DNA of 64,000 bases from Rhodococcus rhodnii (GTDB lineage: Bacteria > Actinomycetota > Actinomycetes > Mycobacteriales > Pseudonocardiaceae), in NCBI GenBank assembly GCA_000720375.1, contig JOAA01000038.1, positions 25,417 through 89,416 of the forward strand, given 5' to 3'. Of this stretch, positions 1 to 7,500 are shown piece by piece. Under the pieces are notes generated by a model that was given only the letters and a program-made list of their open reading frames with translations, ran no database searches and was not told the origin of the DNA. Position 1 is the first letter of the stretch. Every line of letters begins with the position of its first letter. The translations under genes and the position numbers were made by a program.

Positions 1-49
1 TCGCCTCGACGACGATCAACAACAGCACCCATCGGCGCAGCGTGTTCAT
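1..49 (-). CDS. N-terminus of a membrane protein, cut by the window edge (possibly a sensor kinase)
   Basis: Only the first 16 codons are in the window; they read MNTLRRWVLLLIVVEA, a short positively charged start followed by a hydrophobic stretch, as in a first transmembrane segment. The ATG overlaps the TGA of the upstream response-regulator/PP2C gene (ATGA at 46-49), so the two are almost certainly translationally coupled. Neighbours of such phosphatases are often CHASE-type sensor histidine kinases, but that identity is a guess because no domain is visible. Confidence 0.6.
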   Translation of the reverse strand, partial: MNTLRRWVLLLIVVEA

Positions 50-1317
50 CGGGATTCCCGGTGGCTGAGCAGGGCCAGCGCCACGTCGTCGTCCAGTGGG
101 CCCTGGTTGAGGTCCACGACCGTGGCGATCAACCGGTCCAGCACGTCCAGCGGCTGCGAACGCCAGTCCGGATGGGCACGCATGTCGCTCAGCACCAACT
201 CGGCCATGTTCTCGTGGCCGAGCCGCTCGGTCCTGCCCTTCACCTTGCCTTCGAACACGCCATCGGTATACAGCAGCAGCGACCAGTCGGCGCCCAGTTC
301 GACATCGACCGGTTCCCAGCTGGCTTCCGGCAGTAGGCCAAGTGGGACACCGAGATGGTCCATCGGCAGCAGCCGCCCGGTGTCGCCTTCGATCAGCAGC
401 GGCGGCGGATGACCTGCCAGCCGCATCTGCAACGACCGCCTGTCCGCGGTGACTGTGATCGCGCACAACGTGGCGAAGGAATGGTTGATCCGTTCGTGCC
501 GGAGCACGACTTCGACGGTGCGCAACACGTCACCGGTCGGCAGACCCGCCAAAACCAAGGAACGCCAAGCGATCCGCAGCGCGACGCCCAGCGCGGCCTC
601 GTCCGGGCCGTGCCCGCTCACGTCACCGATGATCACGTGCAGGGCGCCGTCGGGCAGTTCGACGGCGTCGTAGAAATCGCCGCCCAGCAACGATCCACCA
701 CGCCCGGGCCGGTAGCGCGCGACCAGGTTCAGGCTCGGGTCGGTCAGCAGCGGATCGGGCAGCAGGCCTCGTTCCAAGCGGCGGTTCTCCGCCGACACCA
801 GCCTTTGCTCCCACAGCTGCCGCTCAGCCTTTTCAGCCCGTTTACGCTGCCACGCGTATCGCATGGCCTTGACCAACAACAGACCGTCCACCTGGTCCTT
901 GACCAGGTAGTCCTGCGCACCGGCGGCCACGGCCGCGACGCCGATGGCCTCATCTCGGTGGCCCGTCAGCACAACCACGGCAGTGCCCGGCGCGTGCTGC
1001 CTTATCCGAGTCAACGCCGTGAGCCCCATGGCGTCGGGCAGCTGAAGATCGAGCAGGACGCAGTCGACTTGCAGCCGCGCGCTCAACGCACCGGCCAGCG
1101 TTTCGACCCGGTGCATCACCACGTGCTCAGCCACGTCCGCCAGCAGCTCGGACACCAGGAAGGCGTCTCCCTCGTCGTCCTCGACGAGCAGCACCCGCAA
1201 CGGCTTTCCCACCCCTGGTGGTGCGTCCAGAACGTCCACACGGCTCCCTGGTGTGTGGCCGCCCGGCAGGCTGTCACCGGTCGGACTCGGGCAGTTCTCA
1301 GGTGGCTGACGGTTCAA
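46..1317 (-). CDS. Response regulator fused to a SpoIIE/RsbU-type PP2C serine phosphatase
   Basis: The 423-residue cytoplasmic protein has a receiver domain at about residues 40-155, with acidic pocket D47/D48, phosphoacceptor D90, T118 and K140. A PP2C/SpoIIE phosphatase domain runs from about 190 to the end, with metal-binding motifs GDFYD (D212), GDVSGHG (D230), LLYTDG and a final LDDDVA. In this family phosphorylation of the receiver switches a phosphatase that usually dephosphorylates an anti-sigma-factor antagonist, controlling a stress sigma factor; that role is inferred here. No anti-sigma or antagonist gene is in view. It overlaps the start of the next gene by 4 bp, so the partner at the left edge is probably its sensor. 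Confidence 0.9.
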   Translation of the reverse strand: MNRQPPENCPSPTGDSLPGGHTPGSRVDVLDAPPGVGKPLRVLLVEDDEGDAFLVSELLADVAEHVVMHRVETLAGALSARLQVDCVLLDLQLPDAMGLTALTRIRQHAPGTAVVVLTGHRDEAIGVAAVAAGAQDYLVKDQVDGLLLVKAMRYAWQRKRAEKAERQLWEQRLVSAENRRLERGLLPDPLLTDPSLNLVARYRPGRGGSLLGGDFYDAVELPDGALHVIIGDVSGHGPDEAALGVALRIAWRSLVLAGLPTGDVLRTVEVVLRHERINHSFATLCAITVTADRRSLQMRLAGHPPPLLIEGDTGRLLPMDHLGVPLGLLPEASWEPVDVELGADWSLLLYTDGVFEGKVKGRTERLGHENMAELVLSDMRAHPDWRSQPLDVLDRLIATVVDLNQGPLDDDVALALLSHRESR

Positions 1318-1344
1318 CCGGCGATCATCTTACGGTCCACCGGC

Positions 1345-1363
1345 GTGTCCACTATTCCAGCAC
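1345..1363. repeat. 19-bp GTGTCCAC-type motif, single copy between divergent genes
   Basis: This 19-mer (GTGTCCACTATTCCAGCAC) lies in the 55-bp gap between the PP2C gene and the HAD gene. It matches, with two differences, the direct repeats at 55850-55868 and 55872-55890. Its left part (15 nt from 1341) recurs exactly, inverted, at 6565-6579. It may be a regulatory site or a dispersed repeat. Confidence 0.5.
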
Positions 1364-1372
1364 GCCTACAGT

Positions 1373-1978
1373 GTGCGGGTGGAGTCACTCGCCGAACGGA
1401 CCGAGCACTTCCCCGATCTGCGCGCGTTGATCTTCGACCTGGACGGCACTCTGGTCGACACGAAGGCCAACAACCGCCGAGCCCTCTTCGCCACGTTCGC
1501 GACGCAAGGCGTGCGGGCCGAGGACATGCCTTCGGCCCCTGAGGGAACGGGTTTCGTCGACTGGTGTGCGTTGCTGGTCGCCGAAGGCCTGCTCGCCCCG
1601 GACGTCTCCGTGTCCGCGTTGCAGGAGATCTGCGAGAAGGAGACGCTGCGCGCGATCCACGAGGTGCGCCCGATCGAAGCCGTCGCCGAATTCGCCCGAT
1701 GGGCTGAGCGCCGGTTTCCGCTGGCGATCGCCACCGGCAGTGCGCAGGCGATCGTGGACCCCTTGCTGGCGGCGACCGGGTTGCGCAGGTTGTTCGACGT
1801 CGTGGTGACCAGGGACCAGGTGGCGAACGGCAAGCCGGCGCCGGATCTTTTCCTGCGTGCGGCGGAGTTGCTCGACATTCCGCCTGCGCAGTGTGTGGTT
1901 GTTGAGGACACTCAGGTCGGGTTGGACGCTGCCGGGCGGGCTGGGATGTCCGCTATGGACGTGCGACCGTACCGATGA
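1373..1978 (+). CDS. HAD-superfamily hydrolase (phosphoglycolate-phosphatase/beta-phosphoglucomutase type)
   Basis: This 201-residue protein has the four HAD motifs: FDLDGT with nucleophile D22 and acid/base D24, the IATGS segment, the lysine in NGKPAPDLF, and VVEDTQVGLDAA with the second acidic pair. A helical cap lies between motifs 1 and 2, as in subfamily IA phosphatases and phosphomutases. The substrate cannot be told from sequence. The start is GTG 1373; an in-frame GTG at 1379 is equally possible and no strong ribosome site decides. The 3' end overlaps the convergent TetR gene by 26 bp. Confidence 0.85.
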   Translation: MRVESLAERTEHFPDLRALIFDLDGTLVDTKANNRRALFATFATQGVRAEDMPSAPEGTGFVDWCALLVAEGLLAPDVSVSALQEICEKETLRAIHEVRPIEAVAEFARWAERRFPLAIATGSAQAIVDPLLAATGLRRLFDVVVTRDQVANGKPAPDLFLRAAELLDIPPAQCVVVEDTQVGLDAAGRAGMSAMDVRPYR

Positions 1979-2588
1979 CTTTCGCGGTCTCGGCGTCGTA
2001 TGTCGCGGTCGCCGACACCATCGCGAGAAGCTGGTCGACCAGCCAGTTCTCCAGGTCTTCCCTGGGCAGATCGCGCTCCTGCAGCCAGGTCAGTGTCGTT
2101 CCCTCGACCACCGCGGTCCAGCAGTTCAACGTCAGCAACGCCAACGGCGAAGGTTCTTTCACCCCTGTACGCGCGAGGATTTCCGCGACCGCGTGCCTGC
2201 GGACATCGTCGACGACCGCGCCGGTTTCCGCAGTCGCCACAACGGATCCGCCGCGCAGCAAGGCGACGAACGCGGCCGCGTGTGACTCCGCGAACGCGAT
2301 GAACTCGCCGATCAGCGACCGGAGTTGGGCAAGCAGCGGGCCTTCCGCCGGTGCGGCGAACCGGGCGATCAGTCCGTCGGCGGCAAACCGGAGGGCGGCG
2401 ACGTAGATCTCGCTGGGGCTGGAGAAGTACCGGTAGAACAACGCTCGGGACACGTCCGCGGCCTCGGCGATGTCGTCGATCGAGACCTGTTCGTACGGGC
2501 GAGTGCCGTACAGTTCGATCGCGGCCGCCAGCAACTGCTTGCGCCGCTGCTCCGGCGCCATCCGCCGCGGTGTCCTCACCGGGGTCAT
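1953..2588 (-). CDS. TetR-family transcriptional regulator
   Basis: The 211-residue protein has an N-terminal helix-turn-helix at about residues 15-60 (recognisable as IDDIAEAADVSRALFYRYF) and a variable alpha-helical ligand domain. It is the last gene of a tight minus-strand operon, only 7 bp after the 2Fe-2S reductase gene, which itself overlaps the ferritin-like protein gene. That makes it the probable autoregulator of the oxidoreductase operon. A candidate operator is the TAGACA/TGTCAA inverted repeat upstream of the first gene at 4458-4472. The ligand is unknown. Confidence 0.9.
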   Translation of the reverse strand: MTPVRTPRRMAPEQRRKQLLAAAIELYGTRPYEQVSIDDIAEAADVSRALFYRYFSSPSEIYVAALRFAADGLIARFAAPAEGPLLAQLRSLIGEFIAFAESHAAAFVALLRGGSVVATAETGAVVDDVRRHAVAEILARTGVKEPSPLALLTLNCWTAVVEGTTLTWLQERDLPREDLENWLVDQLLAMVSATATYDAETAKVIGTVARP

Positions 2589-2595
2589 TCTGTCA

Positions 2596-3582
2596 TCACA
2601 TGTCCAGGACGATCCGGCCGTGGCCTCGGGCGACGCAGATCCTCATCTCGTCACCGCCGAGCACCTTCGTGCTGCACGTTCCGCAGAAGCCCTGCCTGCA
2701 CGAGTACGGCACCGCGGGCACGGCATCGCGGATGACGTCCAGCGCGGTCCGATCGGCCGGGACCTGCAGAATGATTCCGGTGCGGCGCAGTTCGACCTCG
2801 AACGGGCGGCCGTCGATGATCGGCGGTGGCGAGAACCTCTCGTAGTGCAGGCCGGTTGTCCGGTCGACACGGATGCCGGCGATCATCGGCGGCGGACCGC
2901 AGCAGTAGACGTGCGTGTTCGGCAGTGCCCAGGTGAGCAGTTCCTTGCCGCTGACGGGAATCCCGAACTCGGTGTCCGGCCGGATCCACACCCTGGCCGG
3001 GTCCAGCTCGGCGATCTCGTCAAGGAACGGCATCGAGGCACGGTTTCGTCCACAGTAGACGAGGTGCCAGTCCTTGCCCTGCGCCGCTTTGACCATCGGC
3101 AGGATCGGCGTGATGCCGATACCGCCTGCGATGAAGAGATAACGAGGGACCTCGATGAACGGGAAGGCGTTGCGCGGGCCTCGTACGGTGACCACGTCGC
3201 CTTCCCGCAAGGAATGCACTTCCTGCGAGCCCGCGCCGAGCCTGCGCACCGCGATCCGGTACGTCCAACGGTCTTCCGGATCACCGCACAACGAGTACTG
3301 CCGTTCGATGCCCGACGGCAGACGCAGATCGAGGTGGCACCCGGGCTGCCAGGTCGGCAGCGGACTCCAGTCCTCTTTGGACATGGCCAGGCTGACGACG
3401 TCGTCGGCTTCGGCTTTCGTCTTGCGCACCACCAGCTTCATGCTCAGGCCCAGGACCGGCCGGACCGGCGGTTCGCTGCGCAGCAACCGCGTCATCACCT
3501 CGTACGCACTGATGGCACGCGCGGCGAAACTCCACATCCGGTCCGTAGGGCGCTTGCCGTACAGATCGGGCGGTGCGCTCAT
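2596..3582 (-). CDS. Ferredoxin-NADP reductase-type flavoprotein with C-terminal 2Fe-2S ferredoxin domain
   Basis: The 328-residue protein is a phthalate-dioxygenase-reductase-like electron-transfer enzyme: a flavin domain (about 45-145) with the RQYS motif at 95-98, an NAD(P) domain beginning AGGIGITPI near 152, and a C-terminal ferredoxin with C295, C300, C303 and C316. The loop between the third and fourth cysteine is unusually short: 12 residues instead of the usual 25-30. Whether the cluster still assembles is therefore a question. The start is ATG 3582, which overlaps the TGA of the upstream gene (ATGA), implying coupled synthesis. It probably passes electrons from NAD(P)H to the ferritin-like neighbour or to another oxygenase. 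Confidence 0.88.
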   Translation of the reverse strand: MSAPPDLYGKRPTDRMWSFAARAISAYEVMTRLLRSEPPVRPVLGLSMKLVVRKTKAEADDVVSLAMSKEDWSPLPTWQPGCHLDLRLPSGIERQYSLCGDPEDRWTYRIAVRRLGAGSQEVHSLREGDVVTVRGPRNAFPFIEVPRYLFIAGGIGITPILPMVKAAQGKDWHLVYCGRNRASMPFLDEIAELDPARVWIRPDTEFGIPVSGKELLTWALPNTHVYCCGPPPMIAGIRVDRTTGLHYERFSPPPIIDGRPFEVELRRTGIILQVPADRTALDVIRDAVPAVPYSCRQGFCGTCSTKVLGGDEMRICVARGHGRIVLDM

Positions 3583-4388
3583 TGCCCAGCCGCCAATGCC
3601 GCGGGCGAGCTCGCCAGGTACGCCACGGCTTGGCTCGTCGAACCTTCTTGTGACGGGTGATAGCCGCGCTTGAAGTACCGCAGCGTGGACCGCACCAGAT
3701 GCGGCGTGCTGGGGACCAATCCGCGCCGGCCTGCTTTGACGATGTCGCGCCAGCACGGCTTCTGCGTGGTCCGCGGATCGCTGGCCATGAGGTACCGCAC
3801 GCCCCGGCTCCATTGCCAGACGAGGAACGGCACCGCCACGGCCATCGCGGCGACACGGTTGGCGAACCGGCCGTCGATGTGCATGAAGAGGTCGAACGCC
3901 ACGGAACGGTGTTCAACCTCTTCGGCACCGTGCCACCGCAGCAGGTCCAACATCGTCGGATCCGCCTTGGCTTCGTCGAGCTTGTGCGAATCGAGCACCC
4001 ATTGGCCGAGGAACGCGGTCATGTGCTCGACCGCCGCGATCACCGCGAGCCGCGACACCAGCCAGCGCCTGCCGCCGTCCGGCCGGTTGAGCCGGACCCG
4101 GAAGAACCATTCGAGCTGCCGGACGTACGGCCCGGGGTCGATGCCGTGGTTGACCAGGTGGTCCTGTGCGCCTTGATGGGCCGACGCGTGCATCGCCTCC
4201 TGGCCGATGAAGCCGACGACCTCCTCGCGCAGCCGCTCGTCGGTGATCAGCGGCAGGGCCTCTTTGAAGACCTCGACGAACCACCGTTCGCCTTCCGGCA
4301 GCAGCAGGTGCATCACGTTGAGGACGTGTGTCGCGAACGGCTCACCGGGGATCCAGTGCGCGGGCAGCGCCGACCAGTCGAACCGCAC
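3579..4388 (-). CDS. PF10118-type 'metal-dependent hydrolase', ferritin-like di-metal protein
   Basis: This 269-residue protein belongs to the COG3687/PF10118 family, annotated only as predicted metal-dependent hydrolases. Visible helices carry regularly spaced carboxylate/histidine pairs: E39/E43 in WFVEVFKE, E64-x2-H67 in GQEAMH, E121-H122, and E156/E159-H160 in GAEEVEHR. This is the pattern expected of a ferritin-like di-iron four-helix bundle. Coupling to a flavin/2Fe-2S reductase fits an O2-using oxygenase better than a hydrolase (inference). The GTG start at 4388 follows an in-frame stop only about 13 codons upstream, so the start is well bounded. Confidence 0.8.
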   Translation of the reverse strand: MRFDWSALPAHWIPGEPFATHVLNVMHLLLPEGERWFVEVFKEALPLITDERLREEVVGFIGQEAMHASAHQGAQDHLVNHGIDPGPYVRQLEWFFRVRLNRPDGGRRWLVSRLAVIAAVEHMTAFLGQWVLDSHKLDEAKADPTMLDLLRWHGAEEVEHRSVAFDLFMHIDGRFANRVAAMAVAVPFLVWQWSRGVRYLMASDPRTTQKPCWRDIVKAGRRGLVPSTPHLVRSTLRYFKRGYHPSQEGSTSQAVAYLASSPAALAAGQ

Positions 4389-4457
4389 GTCCCTCGGCCT
4401 GAGTAGCCAGCTTCTCCGGCTCCATCACGACCTCCACAGTGAGACCAGATGTCATGA

Positions 4458-4472
4458 TAGACAGATTGTCAA
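4458..4472. promoter_or_regulatory. Candidate TetR operator upstream of the reductase operon
   Basis: A TAGACA-GAT-TGTCAA inverted repeat (five of six paired positions) sits about 70 bp upstream of the first gene of the ferritin-like protein/reductase/TetR operon. Its size and 3-bp centre suit a TetR dimer. The assignment rests on position and symmetry only. Confidence 0.35.
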
Positions 4473-4480
4473 CAAGGGTT

Positions 4481-5353
4481 TTAGAGCAACGCCGCGAGCT
4501 CACGCCACTCACGCATCGGCAACTCACCTGGCGTGGACGTCAGAACCTGCAGGCAGACGTGGTTCGCCCCGGCATCGAAGTGCTCGCGGACCCGTGCGGC
4601 GATGGCTTCGAGAGACCTTCCGGGCACGAGCGCGTCCGCCAACCGATCGCTGCTGAAGTCGGTTTCGTCGAAGCCCAGGCGCAGCAGGTTGGCGCGGTGA
4701 TGCGGCGCCGCCGTCACGTAAGCGGCGACGTGGCCGCGCTTGATCTCCGGGTCCGGGTCTAGGACAACGGCCTGCTCAACCGCAAGGTATGCCGCCGGTC
4801 CCATGCGTTCGCGGGCCATCGCCGTGTGTTCCACGGGAACGAAGTACGGGTGCGCGCCCCAGGTCAGTTCGGCTGCCAGATCAAGCATCTTGGGCCCGAG
4901 TGCCGCGAGAACCCGCCGCGGTCGCGCCGCCGAGGCCGCGTTCAACGGAACTTTGTCCATATCCACGAGGTAGTCACGCATTCCGGACACCGGCCTGCCG
5001 CTGAAGGGAATGCGATAGCCCTCCCAGTCGAGCTGCACGTCCGGAACACGGTGCCCGCCAAGCCCCAGCACGAACCTGCCGGGGTGCTGCTCCCCTAACG
5101 AACGTTCCGCCGCTGCCGTGGTCATCGGGTGCCGCAGGTAGATGTTCGCGATCCCGGTCGCCACGACCATGCGTTTGGTCGCGTCCAGCAGCAGGGCGGC
5201 CTGGGACATCGCGTCCCGGCCGAACGCCTCCCCGAACCAGACCGCGCCGAAGCCCAGTTCCTCCAGTTCCGCGGCGGTTTCGCGAACCTTCCCGGCAGGG
5301 TGTGGGTCGAACCCGAAGGTCCAGATGCCAAGCCTGCCCAGGTCGTGCTGCAT
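4481..5353 (-). CDS. LLM-class (luciferase-like) flavin/F420-dependent oxidoreductase
   Basis: This 290-residue TIM-barrel protein starts MQHDLGRLGIWTFGFD and contains the LLM hallmarks: a conserved early WFGEAFG segment, the IANIYLRHPM strand-helix and the FVLGLGGHR loop. The length and features fit the actinobacterial TIGR03620-like group, often F420-dependent; the cofactor is inferred. The ATG start at 5353 follows a GGAGA ribosome site and leaves a proper divergent promoter region. It is divergent from the TetR gene at 5433 and separated from it by a conspicuous operator, so the TetR very likely controls it. Confidence 0.87.
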   Translation of the reverse strand: MQHDLGRLGIWTFGFDPHPAGKVRETAAELEELGFGAVWFGEAFGRDAMSQAALLLDATKRMVVATGIANIYLRHPMTTAAAERSLGEQHPGRFVLGLGGHRVPDVQLDWEGYRIPFSGRPVSGMRDYLVDMDKVPLNAASAARPRRVLAALGPKMLDLAAELTWGAHPYFVPVEHTAMARERMGPAAYLAVEQAVVLDPDPEIKRGHVAAYVTAAPHHRANLLRLGFDETDFSSDRLADALVPGRSLEAIAARVREHFDAGANHVCLQVLTSTPGELPMREWRELAALL

Positions 5354-5370
5354 GTCATCTCCGATAAAGT

Positions 5371-5413
5371 GAGGTTGCCTCCGTTTCGACCGAGCATACG
5401 GAGGCAGCCTCCG
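5371..5413. promoter_or_regulatory. Double TetR operator between LLM oxidoreductase and tetR
   Basis: Two related sites lie in the 79-bp divergent gap. The right one (5399-5413, CGGAGGC-A-GCCTCCG) is a perfect 7-bp-arm palindrome. The left one (5371-5382, GAGGTTGCCTCC) is a degenerate version. The two sites are also inverted copies of each other over 14 bp with one mismatch (5371-5384 versus 5398-5411). The right site ends 19 bp before the tetR ATG and just before its ribosome site, so binding should autorepress. Confidence 0.7.
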
Positions 5414-5432
5414 GTTGGCAAAGGAGATCTGG

Positions 5433-5969
5433 ATGCGTGCCGACGCGCGCCGCAACTACGAGCGGCTGCTCAAAGAAGCCGACGTGGCGTTCCGGGAACG
5501 CGGGACGGACGCGTCACTCGAGGACATCGCCCGCAGCGCGGGAGTAGGCATCGGCACGCTGTACCGGCACTTCCCTACGCGGGATGCCCTGCTCGAAGCG
5601 CTGCTGCACGACCGGTTCGTCGCGTTGGGCGAACTGAGCACCAAGCTGCTTGCGTCGTCCGAGCCCCGGGCCGCGTTGATCACCTGGCTTGGCGCGTTCG
5701 CGCGGTGTTCGAACCGATACGAGGGCCTGCCCGCGTCCGTTGTCGCGACGCTGAACAACGAGGAATCCCAGCTCTACGCGTCGTGCCACGCGATGAGCGA
5801 CGCGGGGGCGCGCCTGCTCACGAAGGCCCAAGAGGCCGGCGAGGTGCGCGCCGACCTCGCGGCCAGCGAGCTCCTGCTCCTGGTGGCGTCGCTGTCCTGG
5901 GCCAACGAGCACAGCCCGGACAGCGTCGACCGGTTCATGACTCTGCTGGTCGAGGGCATCGGAGCCTGA
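5433..5969 (+). CDS. TetR-family regulator, divergent from an LLM oxidoreductase
   Basis: The 178-residue protein has a typical N-terminal helix-turn-helix (LEDIARSAGVGIGTLYRHFP) and a C-terminal helical ligand domain. ATG 5433 was chosen because AAAGGAG lies seven bases upstream; the in-frame TTG at 5415 would overlap the operator. The paired palindromes at 5371-5413 lie directly upstream, so it probably represses itself and the LLM gene at 4481-5353. The inducer is unknown, and substrate-type control of a detoxifying flavoenzyme is a reasonable inference. Confidence 0.9.
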   Translation: MRADARRNYERLLKEADVAFRERGTDASLEDIARSAGVGIGTLYRHFPTRDALLEALLHDRFVALGELSTKLLASSEPRAALITWLGAFARCSNRYEGLPASVVATLNNEESQLYASCHAMSDAGARLLTKAQEAGEVRADLAASELLLLVASLSWANEHSPDSVDRFMTLLVEGIGA

Positions 5970-6063
5970 AACTGTCGTATCCCTTCGATACCGTCACGGC
6001 ATGGCCGTGCCGTGAAACTGGCCGAGTTCTGGGCCTTTGGCGCTCGTCGATGAAGGGGCAGCT

Positions 6064-6492
6064 GTGGACGACATTGTTCCGAGAGAGCTCATCTGTCTTG
6101 CCGATGACGAGGGCAACAGCGTCGCCGTCAACGTTCTGGGGCGTGATCCCAGGTGGTCCGCCGGGCTGAAAGCCGAGATCGTGGTCAGGACGCCGTTCGT
6201 GTCCGGCCGTGTCGACTTGGCGCTGTCCGCCTCGAGACTGGAGAGCTGGGCGGATGCGCTGAACAGGCTCGATGCCGGCGAGGATGGTGCCTGGATGGAG
6301 ATGAGCAGGGGGCCATCGATCTTCGTCCAACTCACCGGCGCACGTGACTGTCCGGAGGTCGTCGTTGAGGACGAGTCGGGATCCATGGTCACCGTCCGGG
6401 TTCCGCTGGCGCTGCCGGACGACTGGATTGCTGACCACCAGCAGCGCCTGCAGCAGGTAATGAAGCACTGGGTTCCGCAGCTGTCAGCGTAG
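6064..6492 (+). CDS. DUF5959-like hypothetical protein
   Basis: This is a 142-residue soluble protein with no signal peptide or membrane segment. Its pattern resembles the actinobacterial DUF5959 family: an N-terminal 'LADDEGNSVAVNVLGRD' segment, a central strand-rich VDLALSASRLESWADAL segment, and a C-terminal PDDWIADHQQRLQQV helix. That recognition is from memory of the family shape and is moderate. The GTG at 6064 has an AAGGGG site eight bases upstream and gives the usual MDD-type start; an in-frame TTG at 6037 lacks one. The function of the family is unknown. Confidence 0.65.
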   Translation: MDDIVPRELICLADDEGNSVAVNVLGRDPRWSAGLKAEIVVRTPFVSGRVDLALSASRLESWADALNRLDAGEDGAWMEMSRGPSIFVQLTGARDCPEVVVEDESGSMVTVRVPLALPDDWIADHQQRLQQVMKHWVPQLSA

Positions 6493-6564
6493 GAAGGAGT
6501 TCTCGGACAAAGTGGACTACCCGGCGTAGATACCGGCAAACCACCTGACTGTGCGGTTTGCTCC

Positions 6565-6579
6565 ATAGTGGACACGCCG
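6565..6579. repeat. Inverted copy of a 15-nt motif also found at 1341-1355
   Basis: The 15 nt ATAGTGGACACGCCG are the exact reverse complement of 1341-1355. They lie 44 bp upstream of the small secreted protein gene at 6623. Two exact 15-mers in short promoter-sized gaps suggest a shared regulatory site. Confidence 0.4.
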
Positions 6580-6622
6580 ATTCCTGTTGTGCCGGAACTA
6601 CGACGACAGGGGTAGGTGGGTC

Positions 6623-6913
6623 ATGCTGAACCTGATCATGGCTGGTGTCATCGCCGTGGCGCCGGTCAGCGCCGCGCCGACCGCGTTGGCCATCTGTGAC
6701 TCGGTGACGCAAATAATGCTGTGCAAGCCAATGGACACCTTGAGCTTGCCGCCAGAACCGACGATCGGCGACGCACGCGTGGAAGCGAAGCGCCGGTACG
6801 GGCAGCTGCCGTGGGTGTGCGACCTGAACATCGCGGGCCGCGTCGAGGTCGAGACCTGTGTGTTCCCACAGCATCCGGACCAGACACCGTTGCGTGAGGT
6901 GCTGGGCAGGTAG
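6623..6913 (+). CDS. Small secreted cysteine-containing protein
   Basis: This 96-residue protein begins with a short Sec-type signal (MLNLIMAGVIAVAPVSAAPTALA), probably cleaved after an Ala-x-Ala near residue 20. The mature part has four cysteines (in AICDS, MLCKP, WVCDL and ETCVF), which could form two disulfides. I do not recognise a family. ATG 6623 follows GGTAGGTGGG; the upstream in-frame TTG at 6587 would put a charged stretch before the signal and is less likely. The gene ends ten bases before the DUF664 gene, so the two may share a transcript. Confidence 0.6.
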   Translation: MLNLIMAGVIAVAPVSAAPTALAICDSVTQIMLCKPMDTLSLPPEPTIGDARVEAKRRYGQLPWVCDLNIAGRVEVETCVFPQHPDQTPLREVLGR

Positions 6914-6923
6914 TGTCGGCAGA

Positions 6924-7427
6924 GTGACTAGCGCAGAGTTGCTCGTCGACGCGTTCGGCCGAGTGCGGGAGGACGTCCACGCGGTGGTGGACGACCTGAG
7001 CACCGACGACCTGACCTTCCGGGTCAACGACAGTGCGAACACCATCGCGTGGCTCGTCTGGCACCTCACCCGGGTCCAGGACGACCACCTCGCCGACGCC
7101 GCGGACGTTCCGCAGGTGTGGACCGCGCAGGGCTGGTTCGACCGATTCGGCCTGTCGCTCCGCAAATCCGACACCGGCTACGGCCACAGCGCCGCGCAGG
7201 TGGCCAAGGTCAAGGCGACCGCCGACCTGCTTGTCGGCTACTACGACGCGACCCACGAGCAGACGATCGAGTACGTGAAGACGTTGAAGGACAAGGATCT
7301 CGAGCGGATCGTCGACGAGGGCTGGGACCCGCCGGTGACGTTGGGCGTCCGGCTGATCAGCGTGATCTCCGACGACATGGAGCACGTCGGCCAGGCCGCC
7401 TTTGTCCGAGGCCTGCTTGGCAAGTGA
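6924..7427 (+). CDS. DUF664/DinB-family protein (mycothiol-dependent transferase-like)
   Basis: The 167-residue four-helix protein has the DinB/DUF664 metal-site histidines in WLVWHLTRVQDDH and in the C-terminal ISDDMEHVGQA. Characterised relatives use mycothiol or related thiols as co-substrate for isomerisation, dechlorination or thiol transfer. The thiol partner here is inferred from the taxon. GTG 6924 starts the protein at VTSAELLVDAFGRV, matching the usual family start and falling just after the preceding stop. The substrate is unknown. Confidence 0.8.
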   Translation: MTSAELLVDAFGRVREDVHAVVDDLSTDDLTFRVNDSANTIAWLVWHLTRVQDDHLADAADVPQVWTAQGWFDRFGLSLRKSDTGYGHSAAQVAKVKATADLLVGYYDATHEQTIEYVKTLKDKDLERIVDEGWDPPVTLGVRLISVISDDMEHVGQAAFVRGLLGK

Positions 7428-7500
7428 CGCCGCTCGTCCTCGTTCCGCCCGCGGCTTAAGCACCTGCCAACCTCCGGAGAGGCGCGGCCCTGACGATACG

